NCBI GenBank assembly: GCA_021413845.1
Contig: JAIOPP010000084.1
Span: 133,890 to 197,889, forward strand
Direction: 5' to 3'
From: Planctomycetia bacterium
GTDB lineage: Bacteria; Planctomycetota; Planctomycetia; Pirellulales; PNKZ01
Length of the DNA stretch: 64,000 nucleotides
Made by a program: the position numbers and the translations under genes. This document shows positions 35,096-44,402 of this stretch, in pieces. Position 1 is the first letter of the stretch, and the number at the start of each line of letters is the position of its first letter. The notes beneath the pieces are model-generated. The model saw only the letters and a list, made by a program, of their open reading frames with translations. It did not search any database and was not told where the DNA came from.

Positions 35096-35226
35096 AACGG
35101 GAGCCGCTCGAAACGCCGGCAGTGTCTGCTAGCAGCCGCAATTCACGAAGCCATGTTCGCCGTTAGCGGCAAGTACGATATCGCTTGCGTTCTCCATGGT
35201 CAACGACGACTTCGCCATGAGCGCGA

Positions 35227-35811
35227 ATGGGGAGCCGATTTAAGCTGTCGTCGAAGACCGTAGTTGAGGTATGGTTGGGGCGACACGAACGAGCGTTTCG
35301 GAAGCCACTCTTCGTTGTTTGCCGCAACATTCTCTCAGCGCATCGGGTTTGCGAGTTGATCAACCACATAACCTCGGCATTCACGCCTCGTCGCTTGCTG
35401 CATCTGCTATCAGCCGCTTCGCTGTGCTATTGGCTGGTGCTGACGGTCGCAATGCACGTCCCGCTGAAGAAAGTGTCGCCGAGGCTGCAAGAGACTATTC
35501 CGTCGGATAAGACGATTCATTTCGTCCTCTATGCAGGTCTCGCTCTGCTCGCGATCGCGACGATCGAGCAACGAGCGTGGGTCGACCCTGCGCGACGACC
35601 GGTCACCAGACTGGCCCGTTACGGCGCAGCGTTCTTATTCTGCACCGTCAACGGACTCCTCGATGAGGTGACGCAGCCTCTGACGAATCGTGCTTGCGAT
35701 CTCAACGACTTCATTGCGGATTGCATCGGAGCGGCGCTGGCGCTCGTCGGCTTCTATCTCTTGAGCCGAATCGTCGCATTCTTTTGGGATCGCCGAACGC
35801 GCGTCGCATGA
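35227..35811 (+). CDS. VanZ-like family membrane protein
   Basis: About 194 residues with four hydrophobic spans. VanZ-like features are SDKTIHFVLYAGLALLA and, in the second half, NGLLDEVTQPLTNRACDLNDFIADCIG. The first 50 residues are not family-like, so the true start may be later; the coordinate given is the longest ATG frame. It is divergent from rfbG and stands alone. Function in planctomycetes is unknown. Confidence 0.78.
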   Translation: MGSRFKLSSKTVVEVWLGRHERAFRKPLFVVCRNILSAHRVCELINHITSAFTPRRLLHLLSAASLCYWLVLTVAMHVPLKKVSPRLQETIPSDKTIHFVLYAGLALLAIATIEQRAWVDPARRPVTRLARYGAAFLFCTVNGLLDEVTQPLTNRACDLNDFIADCIGAALALVGFYLLSRIVAFFWDRRTRVA

Positions 35812-35831
35812 TCGATGCGCAGGACCTTCGG

Positions 35832-36821
35832 TTAGTATTGCAGCGCGAGCGCCCAAGCTTGGAAGTCGCGATCGATTTGCTGCCAACGCTCGTCGCCGAA
35901 TAGCTCGCGAACGGTCTGGAGGCCCCGTGGATCTTTTTCGTGAGCGGTGCGGAAGCGGCGATAAAATTCCTGCAACAGTTTCCGCTCTTGCAAGTACAAG
36001 CAGAAGTAGCGCGCTTGCGCGTAGTTGAGGCCGACGAGGGGTCCGCGAAAGTCGTCGGAGCGGATGAGGTGTTCGAGCGACCCGAGTCGTTGTTTGCGAA
36101 TCGCCTCTTGTAGGCCGGGGAGTCGCCAATTCGGCAGGCCTTCGATCCCTTGGTCGTTCGGCAGAAATTGCGATTGTTCGTAGAGCGACGCGAGACCTTC
36201 GTTGAACCAGTCGGGCACTTTCGGAAAATCGAAATCAAGCAGCGCATGCGTCAGCTCATGCACGAGCGTTCCGCCGCCGGTGCCGACATTCATCACCAGC
36301 GTCCGGCGATCGGCCTTGTAGTAGCCGTACACGCTGATCCCTTCTTCGTTGAAGAGTTGCTTCGCATAGTGGTTGTAGCTCTTCTCGTTAATGAAGAGCA
36401 GCACCGTGATCGGAGCGTTGGGAGTCTTTTGAAAGTAGTAGGTCGTGAGCGCTCGTGCCGCTGCGGCGATTGTCTTGTCGTGCCATTCGATCAATTCTTT
36501 TTCCGGCATATCGCCGGCGATCAGATACGGCGCACGCACTACGACGGCGCACTCCTTCCCGAGCTTCGTGCGAAGTTGCTCGGCGGCTTGCAGGCAATCC
36601 GCCTCAAGATTACGAACTTCGCCGCCTGCCGTTGTTCCGTTGCCTGCTGTGCCGCTTGCCGCGGCGGTCGGGCGTCGGATGTTCGTGTCCTGCGCGTGCA
36701 GCACATGGTTGCCGGTGATCGGCCCGCTCGCTTCGCGCTTCAGCCAATGCGAGATCGCGAACGACGTCGCGATGATCGGCAACGGCCCAAGCACGAAGAT
36801 GGAGATCCGCCGGCGATCCAC
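35832..36821 (-). CDS. DUF1570 / gluzincin-type metallopeptidase
   Basis: 329 residues with an N-terminal membrane anchor or signal (ISIFVLGPLPIIATSFAI). The zinc site is LVHELTHALLDF (HExxH) with the downstream glutamate in WFNEGLASLYE, the gluzincin pattern of MA-like and DUF1570 proteins. It starts with GTG at 36821; no closer ATG gives a complete leader. Probably extracytoplasmic. It converges on the VanZ-like gene with a 20-bp gap. Confidence 0.85.
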   Translation of the reverse strand: MDRRRISIFVLGPLPIIATSFAISHWLKREASGPITGNHVLHAQDTNIRRPTAAASGTAGNGTTAGGEVRNLEADCLQAAEQLRTKLGKECAVVVRAPYLIAGDMPEKELIEWHDKTIAAAARALTTYYFQKTPNAPITVLLFINEKSYNHYAKQLFNEEGISVYGYYKADRRTLVMNVGTGGGTLVHELTHALLDFDFPKVPDWFNEGLASLYEQSQFLPNDQGIEGLPNWRLPGLQEAIRKQRLGSLEHLIRSDDFRGPLVGLNYAQARYFCLYLQERKLLQEFYRRFRTAHEKDPRGLQTVRELFGDERWQQIDRDFQAWALALQY

Positions 36822-37040
36822 GCTCGAGGCCTTTCGCTTTCGTGATCAAGAATCGAACGACGCGCAGTTATGGAACGGACGCGCAGCTGTGCGACGACTT
36901 TCGATTCTAACCGAGCCGGCGCACGAAAGAAGAATCGGCCGTCGAATCGGCGGGTTTGTCTCGTGGCCGAGGTCGAGAACTAACGATTACGCCGTACTTA
37001 ACGAGTACTTAACGAGCGACGATGCCGGCTTCGACACCGC

Positions 37041-38504
37041 TTAGCTGCCGAAAAACTGCTTCGCCATCTTGGCCGTTTCGGCATACGCCCCCCAGCCGCC
37101 GGCAACGGCGAGCCCGGCCACGGAGAGCCACAGAAAAAAGTCCCAGACCTTCCCAGGCGCGATGCGTGGGTCGCATTTCTTATAGCGAAAGTAAAGTCCG
37201 GCGACACCGAGCATCGGCAACAATACCGCTTGCGCCAACCCGGCGATGATGACCAGCGCGACCGGGTCCTTCGAGATCACATAGACGATCAGATTGGTAA
37301 ACGGAAACGCCGCGCTGAGGATTTTGATCCAGCGCCGCTTCGTCGCTTCCGAAGTGCCGGTGATGCGAAACACGCCGAGCGCATCGGCCGCTACGCGGGC
37401 GTTGCCGGCCGTGGCGACGAACAGCGTCGAGTAGAGCACCGCGAACGCGCCGAGCAGGAAGACATATTCGCCCCAAGGATCGAACACGTCTTTGTACATC
37501 AACGAGAGCGTGTGAATCATGCCCGACCCTTTGGGCGACAATCCTTTCTTGAACAAGACGGCGGCACCGAGCACGTAGAACGCGACCGTGGCGAACGTAT
37601 AGATCAGCATCGAGCACCAAGCGTCGTAGCGCATCACGCGCATCCAACCTCGCGCCCGCTCGGCCCATTCCGGGCTCCGATCGCGCACGCCCGTATAGCG
37701 AGCGTAACCTCGCTCGATGCACCAATAAGGATACGCAATCAGCTCGGAAGCCCCGACGCCGATGATGCCGAACGTCGCCAAAGCCACGGCCAGCGGGTCG
37801 ACGCCGGTCACGGAGTTCTTCGCGGGGAGATAGAACGAAAGCCCATGCTTAATGTTGTTCCAGCCGATGTCGGCGTCGGAAAAGCTCGGCAACGCGAAGA
37901 CGTTGAATATCGTTACCGCGGTGAAGCCCGCGACCAGGATCGTCGACACGTTTTGGATGAGCGAGTAGCGCCCGTTGACGAGCAGAATCGAGGTCACGAT
38001 CGTGATGATGACGCTGTAGGTCACATCGTCGTAAGTTTGCAACGGCACATCGGGATGCTTCAGGTGCTCGAGGAAATCTCCGGTGATTGGGAACGTCATC
38101 GCCAGCGCTTGCCCGACCCCACCGAGAATGCCGCCGAGTTGGCCGATCGCGCTGGTGAGGAACATGAGGAACCAGGCCCACACCAACCAGCTGACGTGCA
38201 AGCGCGGACCGGGGATTTGGTCGAGCGCCTCGATCGTCGGCACTCCTTCGGCCAAGGCATACCGACCGAATTCGATCTGAATGAATACCTTGATGACGCA
38301 GCCGATCAAGATCAGCCACAAGAGCGTATAGCCGGCCTCGGCACCGGTCTTCGTCGTGCCGATCAATTCGCCGGAGCCGACGATCGACGCCGCGATGATC
38401 AGGCCCGGCCCTAAGCGGCGCAGGATCCCGAAAAGAGTCGTCGGCGGAGCGACGGTGCCGGTCGTGGGAGTGCGCGCGGATTCATCGGAGGCGGAGGAAG
38501 TCAT
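37041..38504 (-). CDS. Nramp-related transporter lacking the canonical metal motifs
   Basis: 487 residues with about eleven membrane spans and an Nramp-like LeuT fold (GPGLIIAASIVGSGELIGTT as TM1). Canonical Nramp metal-binding motifs DPGN (TM1) and MPH (TM6) are absent: TM1 reads VGSGEL and TM6 GVGASELIAYPYW. It therefore belongs to the divergent group often annotated as Nramp in planctomycetes, and metal selectivity should not be assumed. It is flanked by unrelated genes, with no regulator next to it. Confidence 0.87.
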   Translation of the reverse strand: MTSSASDESARTPTTGTVAPPTTLFGILRRLGPGLIIAASIVGSGELIGTTKTGAEAGYTLLWLILIGCVIKVFIQIEFGRYALAEGVPTIEALDQIPGPRLHVSWLVWAWFLMFLTSAIGQLGGILGGVGQALAMTFPITGDFLEHLKHPDVPLQTYDDVTYSVIITIVTSILLVNGRYSLIQNVSTILVAGFTAVTIFNVFALPSFSDADIGWNNIKHGLSFYLPAKNSVTGVDPLAVALATFGIIGVGASELIAYPYWCIERGYARYTGVRDRSPEWAERARGWMRVMRYDAWCSMLIYTFATVAFYVLGAAVLFKKGLSPKGSGMIHTLSLMYKDVFDPWGEYVFLLGAFAVLYSTLFVATAGNARVAADALGVFRITGTSEATKRRWIKILSAAFPFTNLIVYVISKDPVALVIIAGLAQAVLLPMLGVAGLYFRYKKCDPRIAPGKVWDFFLWLSVAGLAVAGGWGAYAETAKMAKQFFGS

Positions 38505-38684
38505 TGCAGGGGAACCATGCGATTGCTTGCGAAGACATTACTGCCGGTAATGCTCGCACGATTACAACCGCATCCCGCCTCGCTGTAAAGCGAAAATCAA
38601 GCTTTCCTTCGGGGCGTTCGTCAGTCGGCTCCCCGCGCGCTTCACAGCGCGACCGGTTTCGCGAAACGATTCACCCACCGGCGA

Positions 38685-39011
38685 CTAGCGATTGCGCCGG
38701 GCCGAGTTCACGGTCTTGGACGCGTTGCGGGAGAAACTGGTCGGCTTGTTCGTCGGTTGCGGCTCGGCGACCGGTTGGGGAACCGCCGGAGCCTGCGGGC
38801 TTTCCATGATCGTCTCGCCGGGCACGACCTGCTCGCCCGAGGTCGTGTAGCCCGAGAAAACCGAGCCTCGGCGTTCCTTGCCGCACAATTCGGAATTGCT
38901 TTCGCCCGGATTCGTCGGGCTGCAATAGTCGTACGAAGGGCAGCACATCGTGCAACCGCTCGACAAAATCGTGGCCGCAACGACGACAAGCGAACCGAGT
39001 CGGGTCTTCAT
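38685..39011 (-). CDS. Small Cys-rich lipoprotein
   Basis: 108 residues. The leader MKTRLGSLVVVAATILSSGC ends in a lipobox (LSSGC), giving a lipid-anchored protein of about 89 residues. The mature N-terminus CTMCCPSYDYCSPTNPGES and then CGKERRGSVFSGY are conserved-looking; the C-terminal half is Pro/Gln/Thr-rich and disordered. The open frame runs upstream to 39155, but the lipoprotein leader fixes the ATG at 39011. Function unknown. Confidence 0.78.
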   Translation of the reverse strand: MKTRLGSLVVVAATILSSGCTMCCPSYDYCSPTNPGESNSELCGKERRGSVFSGYTTSGEQVVPGETIMESPQAPAVPQPVAEPQPTNKPTSFSRNASKTVNSARRNR

Positions 39012-39170
39012 GGAAAATCCTTTTCCTGTACCGCATGAGCGAGCGGATTCGGTCGGGCTCTCGAGCGGCGTCAAACCGCTCTGGGACCGATAATCCCGTA
39101 GGAGTATGATCGGCGGAAAAGTCGGCATAACCCGCACCTTTCTCCCAACCTTCAATAAGATTTCCGATTC

Positions 39171-40754
39171 ATGGCGGCCGAATCTTTAACGCCGACCGAG
39201 CTCCGAACCGCAGTCGCGGCATTGCCGGCGGCTCGAACTTCGCCCGGAATTTCGCGAGCGTTCGCCGTCGCATGGAATTCCGTACGCGCAATCGGTGCCA
39301 CGCCGCTGTTTTGCCTGCTGCTCGCTACGTTCGTGGTGCGGATCGGCGGCATCGATCGTCCGATCGTCAGCACGTTTGCCACCAAGAGCGCCGTGTATGC
39401 GATGGTCGCGCGTAATTGGGCACTCGGGCGCGCTCCTGTGTGGCGGCCGACGATCGATTGCGTCGCCGACGGCGAGCGGGCCTGGCATCTCATGGAATGG
39501 CCGGCGCCGGCTTATGCGGCCGGCCTCGGTTGGAGCCTCTTCGGCGGCTCGCTCGACGCTTGGGGGCGCGGCATCTCGATCGTCGCTTCGCTGTTCGCCG
39601 TGTTCTTCGTCTACCGTTTGAGCGAGCGCTGGTTCGGCGCTCGTGCGGCACAAGCGGCGGGCTTCGTGCTCGCGTTCTCGCCCGTGAGCATTATCTACGG
39701 CCAAAGCCTGCTGCTCGAAGCCTCGCTCGCGGCGTTGCTCTTGGCGACGCTTGACTGCTTCGATACTTGGCTCGCGACTCGAAAAGTCGTTTATCTTGCA
39801 GCCTCGGCCCTCGCTTGCGGCCTCGCAGTCCTCACCAAGATCTATCTGCTGCTCGCGGTCGTGCCGCTCGTTGCGATGCTTGTGGTGTCGAGTCGATCGT
39901 CGCGCACAAAACTTGCGCCACGAATGTTGCTTGCAGCGCTCGTCTTCGGTGTCGCGCTGCTGTTGCCTGCCGCTTGGTACTACTACGTCTTCACCGTTTC
40001 GCCGACTTCCGGCCCGGCAGCGGAATACCATCCCCTGAGCCGAGCGACGATTCATGGCTTTCCGCATCCCTTGCTATTCACCCCGTCTTACTACGCGCGA
40101 CTGGGCATCGATCTCTTCACGGTCGTGCTGACGCCGCTGGGTGTATTGCTCGCCGGGGTCGGAATCATCGACGGACGTTTCCGCCGCCACTTGCCGTTGC
40201 TCGCCACGTTCTGCTGTCTTCCGATCCTCTTTCCGTTGAAGTTTCTGGTTGCGAACTATTATTACGTGGTGCTTCTGCCGGCCCTGGCGTTCGCCGTCGG
40301 GCTCGGTTGGCAGCGTTGGAACGAGCGATATGTTCCGAGCTTGCGAACGAAGCAATTCCTAGTGGCTTGCACGCTCTTGATAGCGCTCCGCTATGCGATC
40401 GGTCCCGCCTTTCGCACTCCGACGGAAGATCGCGGAGTCGTGGCCGCCGCCGAGGTCGTACGAAGTGCGACGCACGCCGAAGAACGAATCGTCACGATGC
40501 ACGGTTCGACGCTGGATCTGCTTTACTATTGCGATCGGCCGGGCTGGGCTCTCGACGTCGCCGATCCCCAACTCTCCAAGAAACTAACGACTGCCCGGCA
40601 TGAAGGGGCTCGCAAGCTCATCGTCGTCGGCATGGACTCGGTCGCGCGCCAGCCTGCGACTAGCGAACTTCTAGCGTCTCTCGTGCTCGAGCAGTCGGGC
40701 GACGACTGGCGACTCTACTCGCTGGTTGCTCCGGCGCCGTCTCCCGCGCCGTAG
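39171..40754 (+). CDS. GT39-type (ArnT/PMT-like) integral membrane glycosyltransferase
   Basis: 527 residues with about ten spans. The first periplasmic loop (IGGIDRPIVSTFATKSAVYAMVARNW) holds the catalytic-type Asp, followed by HLMEWPAPAYAAGLGWSLFG and, in the next block, FAFSPVSIIYGQSLLLE. The fold uses polyprenyl-phosphate sugars outside the cytoplasm. The C-terminus is a small extracytoplasmic domain. Its last 95 bp overlap the convergent gene at 40660-41625. Confidence 0.9.
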   Translation: MAAESLTPTELRTAVAALPAARTSPGISRAFAVAWNSVRAIGATPLFCLLLATFVVRIGGIDRPIVSTFATKSAVYAMVARNWALGRAPVWRPTIDCVADGERAWHLMEWPAPAYAAGLGWSLFGGSLDAWGRGISIVASLFAVFFVYRLSERWFGARAAQAAGFVLAFSPVSIIYGQSLLLEASLAALLLATLDCFDTWLATRKVVYLAASALACGLAVLTKIYLLLAVVPLVAMLVVSSRSSRTKLAPRMLLAALVFGVALLLPAAWYYYVFTVSPTSGPAAEYHPLSRATIHGFPHPLLFTPSYYARLGIDLFTVVLTPLGVLLAGVGIIDGRFRRHLPLLATFCCLPILFPLKFLVANYYYVVLLPALAFAVGLGWQRWNERYVPSLRTKQFLVACTLLIALRYAIGPAFRTPTEDRGVVAAAEVVRSATHAEERIVTMHGSTLDLLYYCDRPGWALDVADPQLSKKLTTARHEGARKLIVVGMDSVARQPATSELLASLVLEQSGDDWRLYSLVAPAPSPAP

Positions 40755-41625
40755 CCGGTTGTTTCGCACGCCGCAACGTGAGCAGCATCGGGATGCCGAC
40801 CGCGCCTGGAACGAGATAGCGGAGTGCGGTCAACATGCCGACGATCGCCATCGTCGGAGCCGTAGCGACGTCGGCAAAGAGCCAAACGAGAGCGGCGTCG
40901 CGCGTGCCGATGCCGCAGAACGCCGCCGGTGCCAATCCTGCGAACAGTGCGATCGGCGCTCGTTGCAACGTCGTGGCAAGCGAAACATCGACGCCGCAAG
41001 CGACCACGAAGAAATGAATCTGCGCGAGATGCATGATCCACAGAAGAGCCGTCGCTCCGATCCATGCCGCGTAGTCGAACGAACGAGCTTGAAATCGGTT
41101 TACGACTGCGAGCAAACAGCCGCAGCCAATCGCTAAGCAAGCCCCTTGACCGAACGAGAGTCCTAAGAAGCCGATGCCGATCGCCGTGAGCAACATGCCG
41201 ACATCGCCGAGTTTTTCCAAAAGCGCACGAATCGTGGCCTGCTTGCGCAGCGTCGGTTCGTTCGGCACCATCGCCGCTTTGGAAAAATCGCCGAGCTTGG
41301 CCGGAACGACGAGATTGAGGGCCGAAGCCGCGAGGGTTTGTCGCAACGATTCCGAATAAGCGACGTACGCCAATGGACGCAACAACCGCTGCCAGCGCCA
41401 AGCGGAAACGAGCGTCTGCGGTACGAACAGCAGTAGGCCGCAGATCAGCAACGACAAATCGATCGAGGCCGCGACGACGACGGCCTCGCGCCACGCCACG
41501 GCTCGGTAGAGCATGCCGCACAGAATCGTCGTTCCCACGATCTTCAACGCAAACATCGCCGGACGACGCCAAGCGAAAAGTCGTGCGCGAAGCGATCGGG
41601 GGTCGGCGGCGACAGCGGACGGCAT
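40660..41625 (-). CDS. Lysylphosphatidylglycerol synthase TM-domain (YbhN/UPF0104-like) protein
   Basis: 321 residues with about eight membrane spans. Family landmarks are LVSAWRWQRLLRP, LRQTLAASALNLVVPAKLGDFSKAAMV and PIALFAGLAPAAFCGIGTRDAALVWLFA. Such proteins occur in polysaccharide loci and are possible lipid-linked-sugar transporters or flippases; no catalytic lysyl-transferase domain is present. It is the last gene of the minus-strand glycan operon. The 3' end overlaps the GT39 gene by 95 bp. Confidence 0.87.
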   Translation of the reverse strand: MPSAVAADPRSLRARLFAWRRPAMFALKIVGTTILCGMLYRAVAWREAVVVAASIDLSLLICGLLLFVPQTLVSAWRWQRLLRPLAYVAYSESLRQTLAASALNLVVPAKLGDFSKAAMVPNEPTLRKQATIRALLEKLGDVGMLLTAIGIGFLGLSFGQGACLAIGCGCLLAVVNRFQARSFDYAAWIGATALLWIMHLAQIHFFVVACGVDVSLATTLQRAPIALFAGLAPAAFCGIGTRDAALVWLFADVATAPTMAIVGMLTALRYLVPGAVGIPMLLTLRRAKQPATARETAPEQPASRVASRRPTARARETLEVR

Positions 41626-41644
41626 GACGTTTCCTTCGGAGAAC

Positions 41645-43348
41645 TTAAAACTCGCGCACGATCACGATACGCCGAGCCGTGTTCCATTCGGCGGCGCGGG
41701 AAGTGTAGTCTTGCCACGGTTGACGCAACGACTGCTGATAGGTTTCCGCCGCGGCCGTATAGGCGGCTTGCAAGTCGGAGGCGAACGCAAGACGACGCAC
41801 TCGGATTTTCGGATCCGTGAGTTCGAGCGTGTCGGTCACTCGGAGACGGGACGCAGCGTGAGCAACGTCGGCGTCGAGAAACTCCAAGCCGCGGGTCATG
41901 CGCACGGGAGCCGAAACGCCGCCGGAAATCACGCGGCGTTGTAAGAACTGCCGAATCGCCGTTCGCCCCCAACGGCCGATCGTCCCCATCACCGTATGCA
42001 ACGCGGCTTGTTTCAGCGGAGTGGCGCGCTCGAAGCGTACGAAGTTCAACATGCGCATCGCCGTGATCGTCCGAATCGCTTCGGAATCGGCGGCGGTGAC
42101 GATGTCCGTGGCCGTCGAGAGGTCGTGGGTTTGCGAAACGGCGACGCGACCGTCGTCGAATTCGACGATCAGCCCGGCATCGACGGTAGCTCGTTTGTCT
42201 CGGAAATGTTGAAAGACCCCACCTCGCGCCGTCGAGACAACCGTGTGGCTCGTGCTATCGCGCAGTACGAAGAGTCCGGCTTCGTGAAAAATTTTCTGCC
42301 TGCGATTCGATTCTTCGTGTCGTTCGCGCGGCGCCTGTCGGTGGGGAGCTTGCTCCGCATACGCCTCGAATAGATTGGCGATACGGTGAACATACATCCG
42401 GTCGTCGTCGAAGTGCGCCGCGGTCTCTTGGGCCAGCGATCGCAAATAGCCGTGAACCAAGGTTGCGGCATGCTGATGGTCGCCGGCGAGAATCTCCATG
42501 CCGTGTGGATAGAAATGCCGTGTCCCTCGGCTCCCGTAGCAGCCTGCGTAACTGTCGTCGGGATGCAGAAACCAACGGCAAAACGAGACGGCTCGCCGCA
42601 GCGGCTCTTCCAGCCATTCGAAGCCCGGCTCGCGGAAGAACTTGGCTAAGCAATCGATCGTCACGGTTTGGTAGCCCGGGTCGGCCCCCTCGTATTCGGG
42701 AAACCAACCCTCGGGCGATTGCCAAGCGACGACACGTTCGAGCCGTGAGATCGCCGCTCGTGCGAGGTCGGGTCGTTGCGTCAGTTGGGACGTGCGCCAA
42801 AGTGCGAGTGCCGAGAGAGCATGATGATTCGTGAGTCGGCCCGACTCGTCGTGTTCGGCGATCCATGCGGCGCGGCGCGCGAAGAACTTCAGCAAGTCGC
42901 GATCATCGAGCTCGAGCAGTCGATACGTTTCGGTGGCCGCTTGCAGCGAGAACACCGCGGCACCGAGAGCCCGTTCTTGCGGATAATAATCGTCGCACGA
43001 TCCATCGGCATGCGCGCTTTTCGCAGAGAATCGCAGGATCGCGATCGCCGCTTCGGCGAGCCTTGCTTCGCCATACCAAGTGTTGCCGGGTAGTCGTTGT
43101 GTGTAGGCAAGGGCCAACGGCAAGGCTGCTTCTTGATACATCTCGGACGGAAAGGCCGCCGTGCGATAATGCCAATACTGCCGATCGCAACAGCCATAGC
43201 TCGGCCCGAACGCGTTGCGATCTACCGAGGCGAGTATTCGCGGAATCGCGGGGAGTGCGGCGCTGAGATAGTGTCGGCGAAGACCGTCGTTCTTTAGCGC
43301 CGGAAAGTCGCGAGATTCCGCGATCACGATTCCCAAATCGGTAGCCAT
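41645..43348 (-). CDS. Uncharacterised glycan-locus protein, toroid-like
   Basis: 567 residues, no signal peptide and no membrane span. The N-terminal two-thirds has many alternating helical stretches rich in W/Y/H (QYWHYRTAAFPSEMYQEAAL, NHHALSALALWRT, YEGADPGYQTVTIDCLAKFF), suggesting an alpha/alpha toroid like heparinase or alginate lyase families; the C-terminal third is beta-rich. I do not recognise a specific family and no catalytic residues are assigned. Operon position between a GT2 and a YbhN-like gene suggests glycan modification. Confidence 0.75.
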   Translation of the reverse strand: MATDLGIVIAESRDFPALKNDGLRRHYLSAALPAIPRILASVDRNAFGPSYGCCDRQYWHYRTAAFPSEMYQEAALPLALAYTQRLPGNTWYGEARLAEAAIAILRFSAKSAHADGSCDDYYPQERALGAAVFSLQAATETYRLLELDDRDLLKFFARRAAWIAEHDESGRLTNHHALSALALWRTSQLTQRPDLARAAISRLERVVAWQSPEGWFPEYEGADPGYQTVTIDCLAKFFREPGFEWLEEPLRRAVSFCRWFLHPDDSYAGCYGSRGTRHFYPHGMEILAGDHQHAATLVHGYLRSLAQETAAHFDDDRMYVHRIANLFEAYAEQAPHRQAPRERHEESNRRQKIFHEAGLFVLRDSTSHTVVSTARGGVFQHFRDKRATVDAGLIVEFDDGRVAVSQTHDLSTATDIVTAADSEAIRTITAMRMLNFVRFERATPLKQAALHTVMGTIGRWGRTAIRQFLQRRVISGGVSAPVRMTRGLEFLDADVAHAASRLRVTDTLELTDPKIRVRRLAFASDLQAAYTAAAETYQQSLRQPWQDYTSRAAEWNTARRIVIVREF

Positions 43349-43375
43349 GGTCCACAGCCTCTCGCGTTGCGGGCG

Positions 43376-44317
43376 TTACCGCCGATGATGGGCCACGATG
43401 ATTTCGGCGAGCAGCCCGAACATGCCGGTGAAGAATCCCGCGGTCAACAAGACGATGTCCGATTCTTGCATCGAGCCGGTTGCGTAGAAGCTGTAAATGC
43501 TTTTGGCGATCCCCAGGCCGAGCACCATCGCAGCGGCAGGGAGGAAGACGCGCAACGGTCGGAAATACGACACGATACGAACGACGGTATTCAGGTACGC
43601 CAGCGTATCCTTCAAAGGATGGAACTTACTTTTGCCGATTCGCGGGCGATATTCCGTCGGCACGTATTTCACGGTGTGGTCGTTCGTGAGAAACGCGAGC
43701 GTCATCGTCGTTACGCAGCTAAAACCATCGGGCACGGCCCAGAGCCACGGCAACATCGCTTCGCGCTTGAACGCTTTCAAGCCGGTGTTGAGATCCGGGA
43801 TATTACGGCCGGTGAGGTAGCAGGCGAGCTTGCGAATGAACCACTTGGCAGGCATGCGCAACCAGGGCCAAGTTCCTTGCTCCGAAGTGCGCGCTCCGTT
43901 GACTTGGTCGTATTCCGGAAAGTATTTCAACAGATCGCGAATCGCATGCGCGGGATAGCTCCCATCGGCATCGAGCATCACGACGACATCGCCGCGCGCC
44001 TCGCGCACACCGATCTTGCGAGCAGCCCCGGCACCCCGATTCTCCGGCCTGCGAATCACGCGCACCGGGCAGCGAATGCAACCGGCGGCGAAACGCTCGG
44101 CGTAAGCCGCAGTGCGATCGGTCGAGGCATCGTCGACGACGAGAATCTCGAACTTGAGCGGCTCGTCTTCGAGCGCGACGACGATCTCGGCCAGCACGTG
44201 CTCGATGGCCCGCTCTTCGTTGAAAGCCGGGAGCAAGACGGTGACATCGTAGGCTTGCCGCGCGGTCTGTTCGACCGGCTCGGCTATTAACGCTCGGCGC
44301 GCAAGAATCCCTTCCAT
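43376..44317 (-). CDS. Family 2 glycosyltransferase (DPM1-like) with C-terminal spans
   Basis: About 313 residues. The GT-A fold is shown by VTVLLPAFNEERAI, FEILVVDDASTDRT and VVMLDADGSYP. PENRGAGAARKIGV and NIPDLNTGLKAFKREAM are GT2 dolichyl-phosphate-type blocks, and two C-terminal spans (VFLPAAAMVLGLGIAKSIYSF, IVLLTAGFFTGMFGLLAEII) follow. The start at 44317 is preferred over 44332 because GAAGG sits 8 bp upstream. The donor product is likely a polyprenyl-phosphate sugar for the GT39 enzymes of this locus. Confidence 0.92.
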   Translation of the reverse strand: MEGILARRALIAEPVEQTARQAYDVTVLLPAFNEERAIEHVLAEIVVALEDEPLKFEILVVDDASTDRTAAYAERFAAGCIRCPVRVIRRPENRGAGAARKIGVREARGDVVVMLDADGSYPAHAIRDLLKYFPEYDQVNGARTSEQGTWPWLRMPAKWFIRKLACYLTGRNIPDLNTGLKAFKREAMLPWLWAVPDGFSCVTTMTLAFLTNDHTVKYVPTEYRPRIGKSKFHPLKDTLAYLNTVVRIVSYFRPLRVFLPAAAMVLGLGIAKSIYSFYATGSMQESDIVLLTAGFFTGMFGLLAEIIVAHHRR

Positions 44318-44402
44318 GACGGCTACCTTCATCCATGAAGCGGAAGCATCCGCAACTTTGATAACCGATGCCGGCGTCGTCACCAAGACCACTTACGACG
44401 CA

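Noticed and set aside
36995-37018. GTACTTAACGA tandem repeat
   Set aside because: Only two copies in a short intergenic gap; probably chance or a simple slippage event.
37230-38414. 394-codon plus-strand ORF inside the Nramp-like gene
   Set aside because: Antisense shadow: His/Asp/Arg-rich with no family features, while the opposite strand has clear membrane spans.
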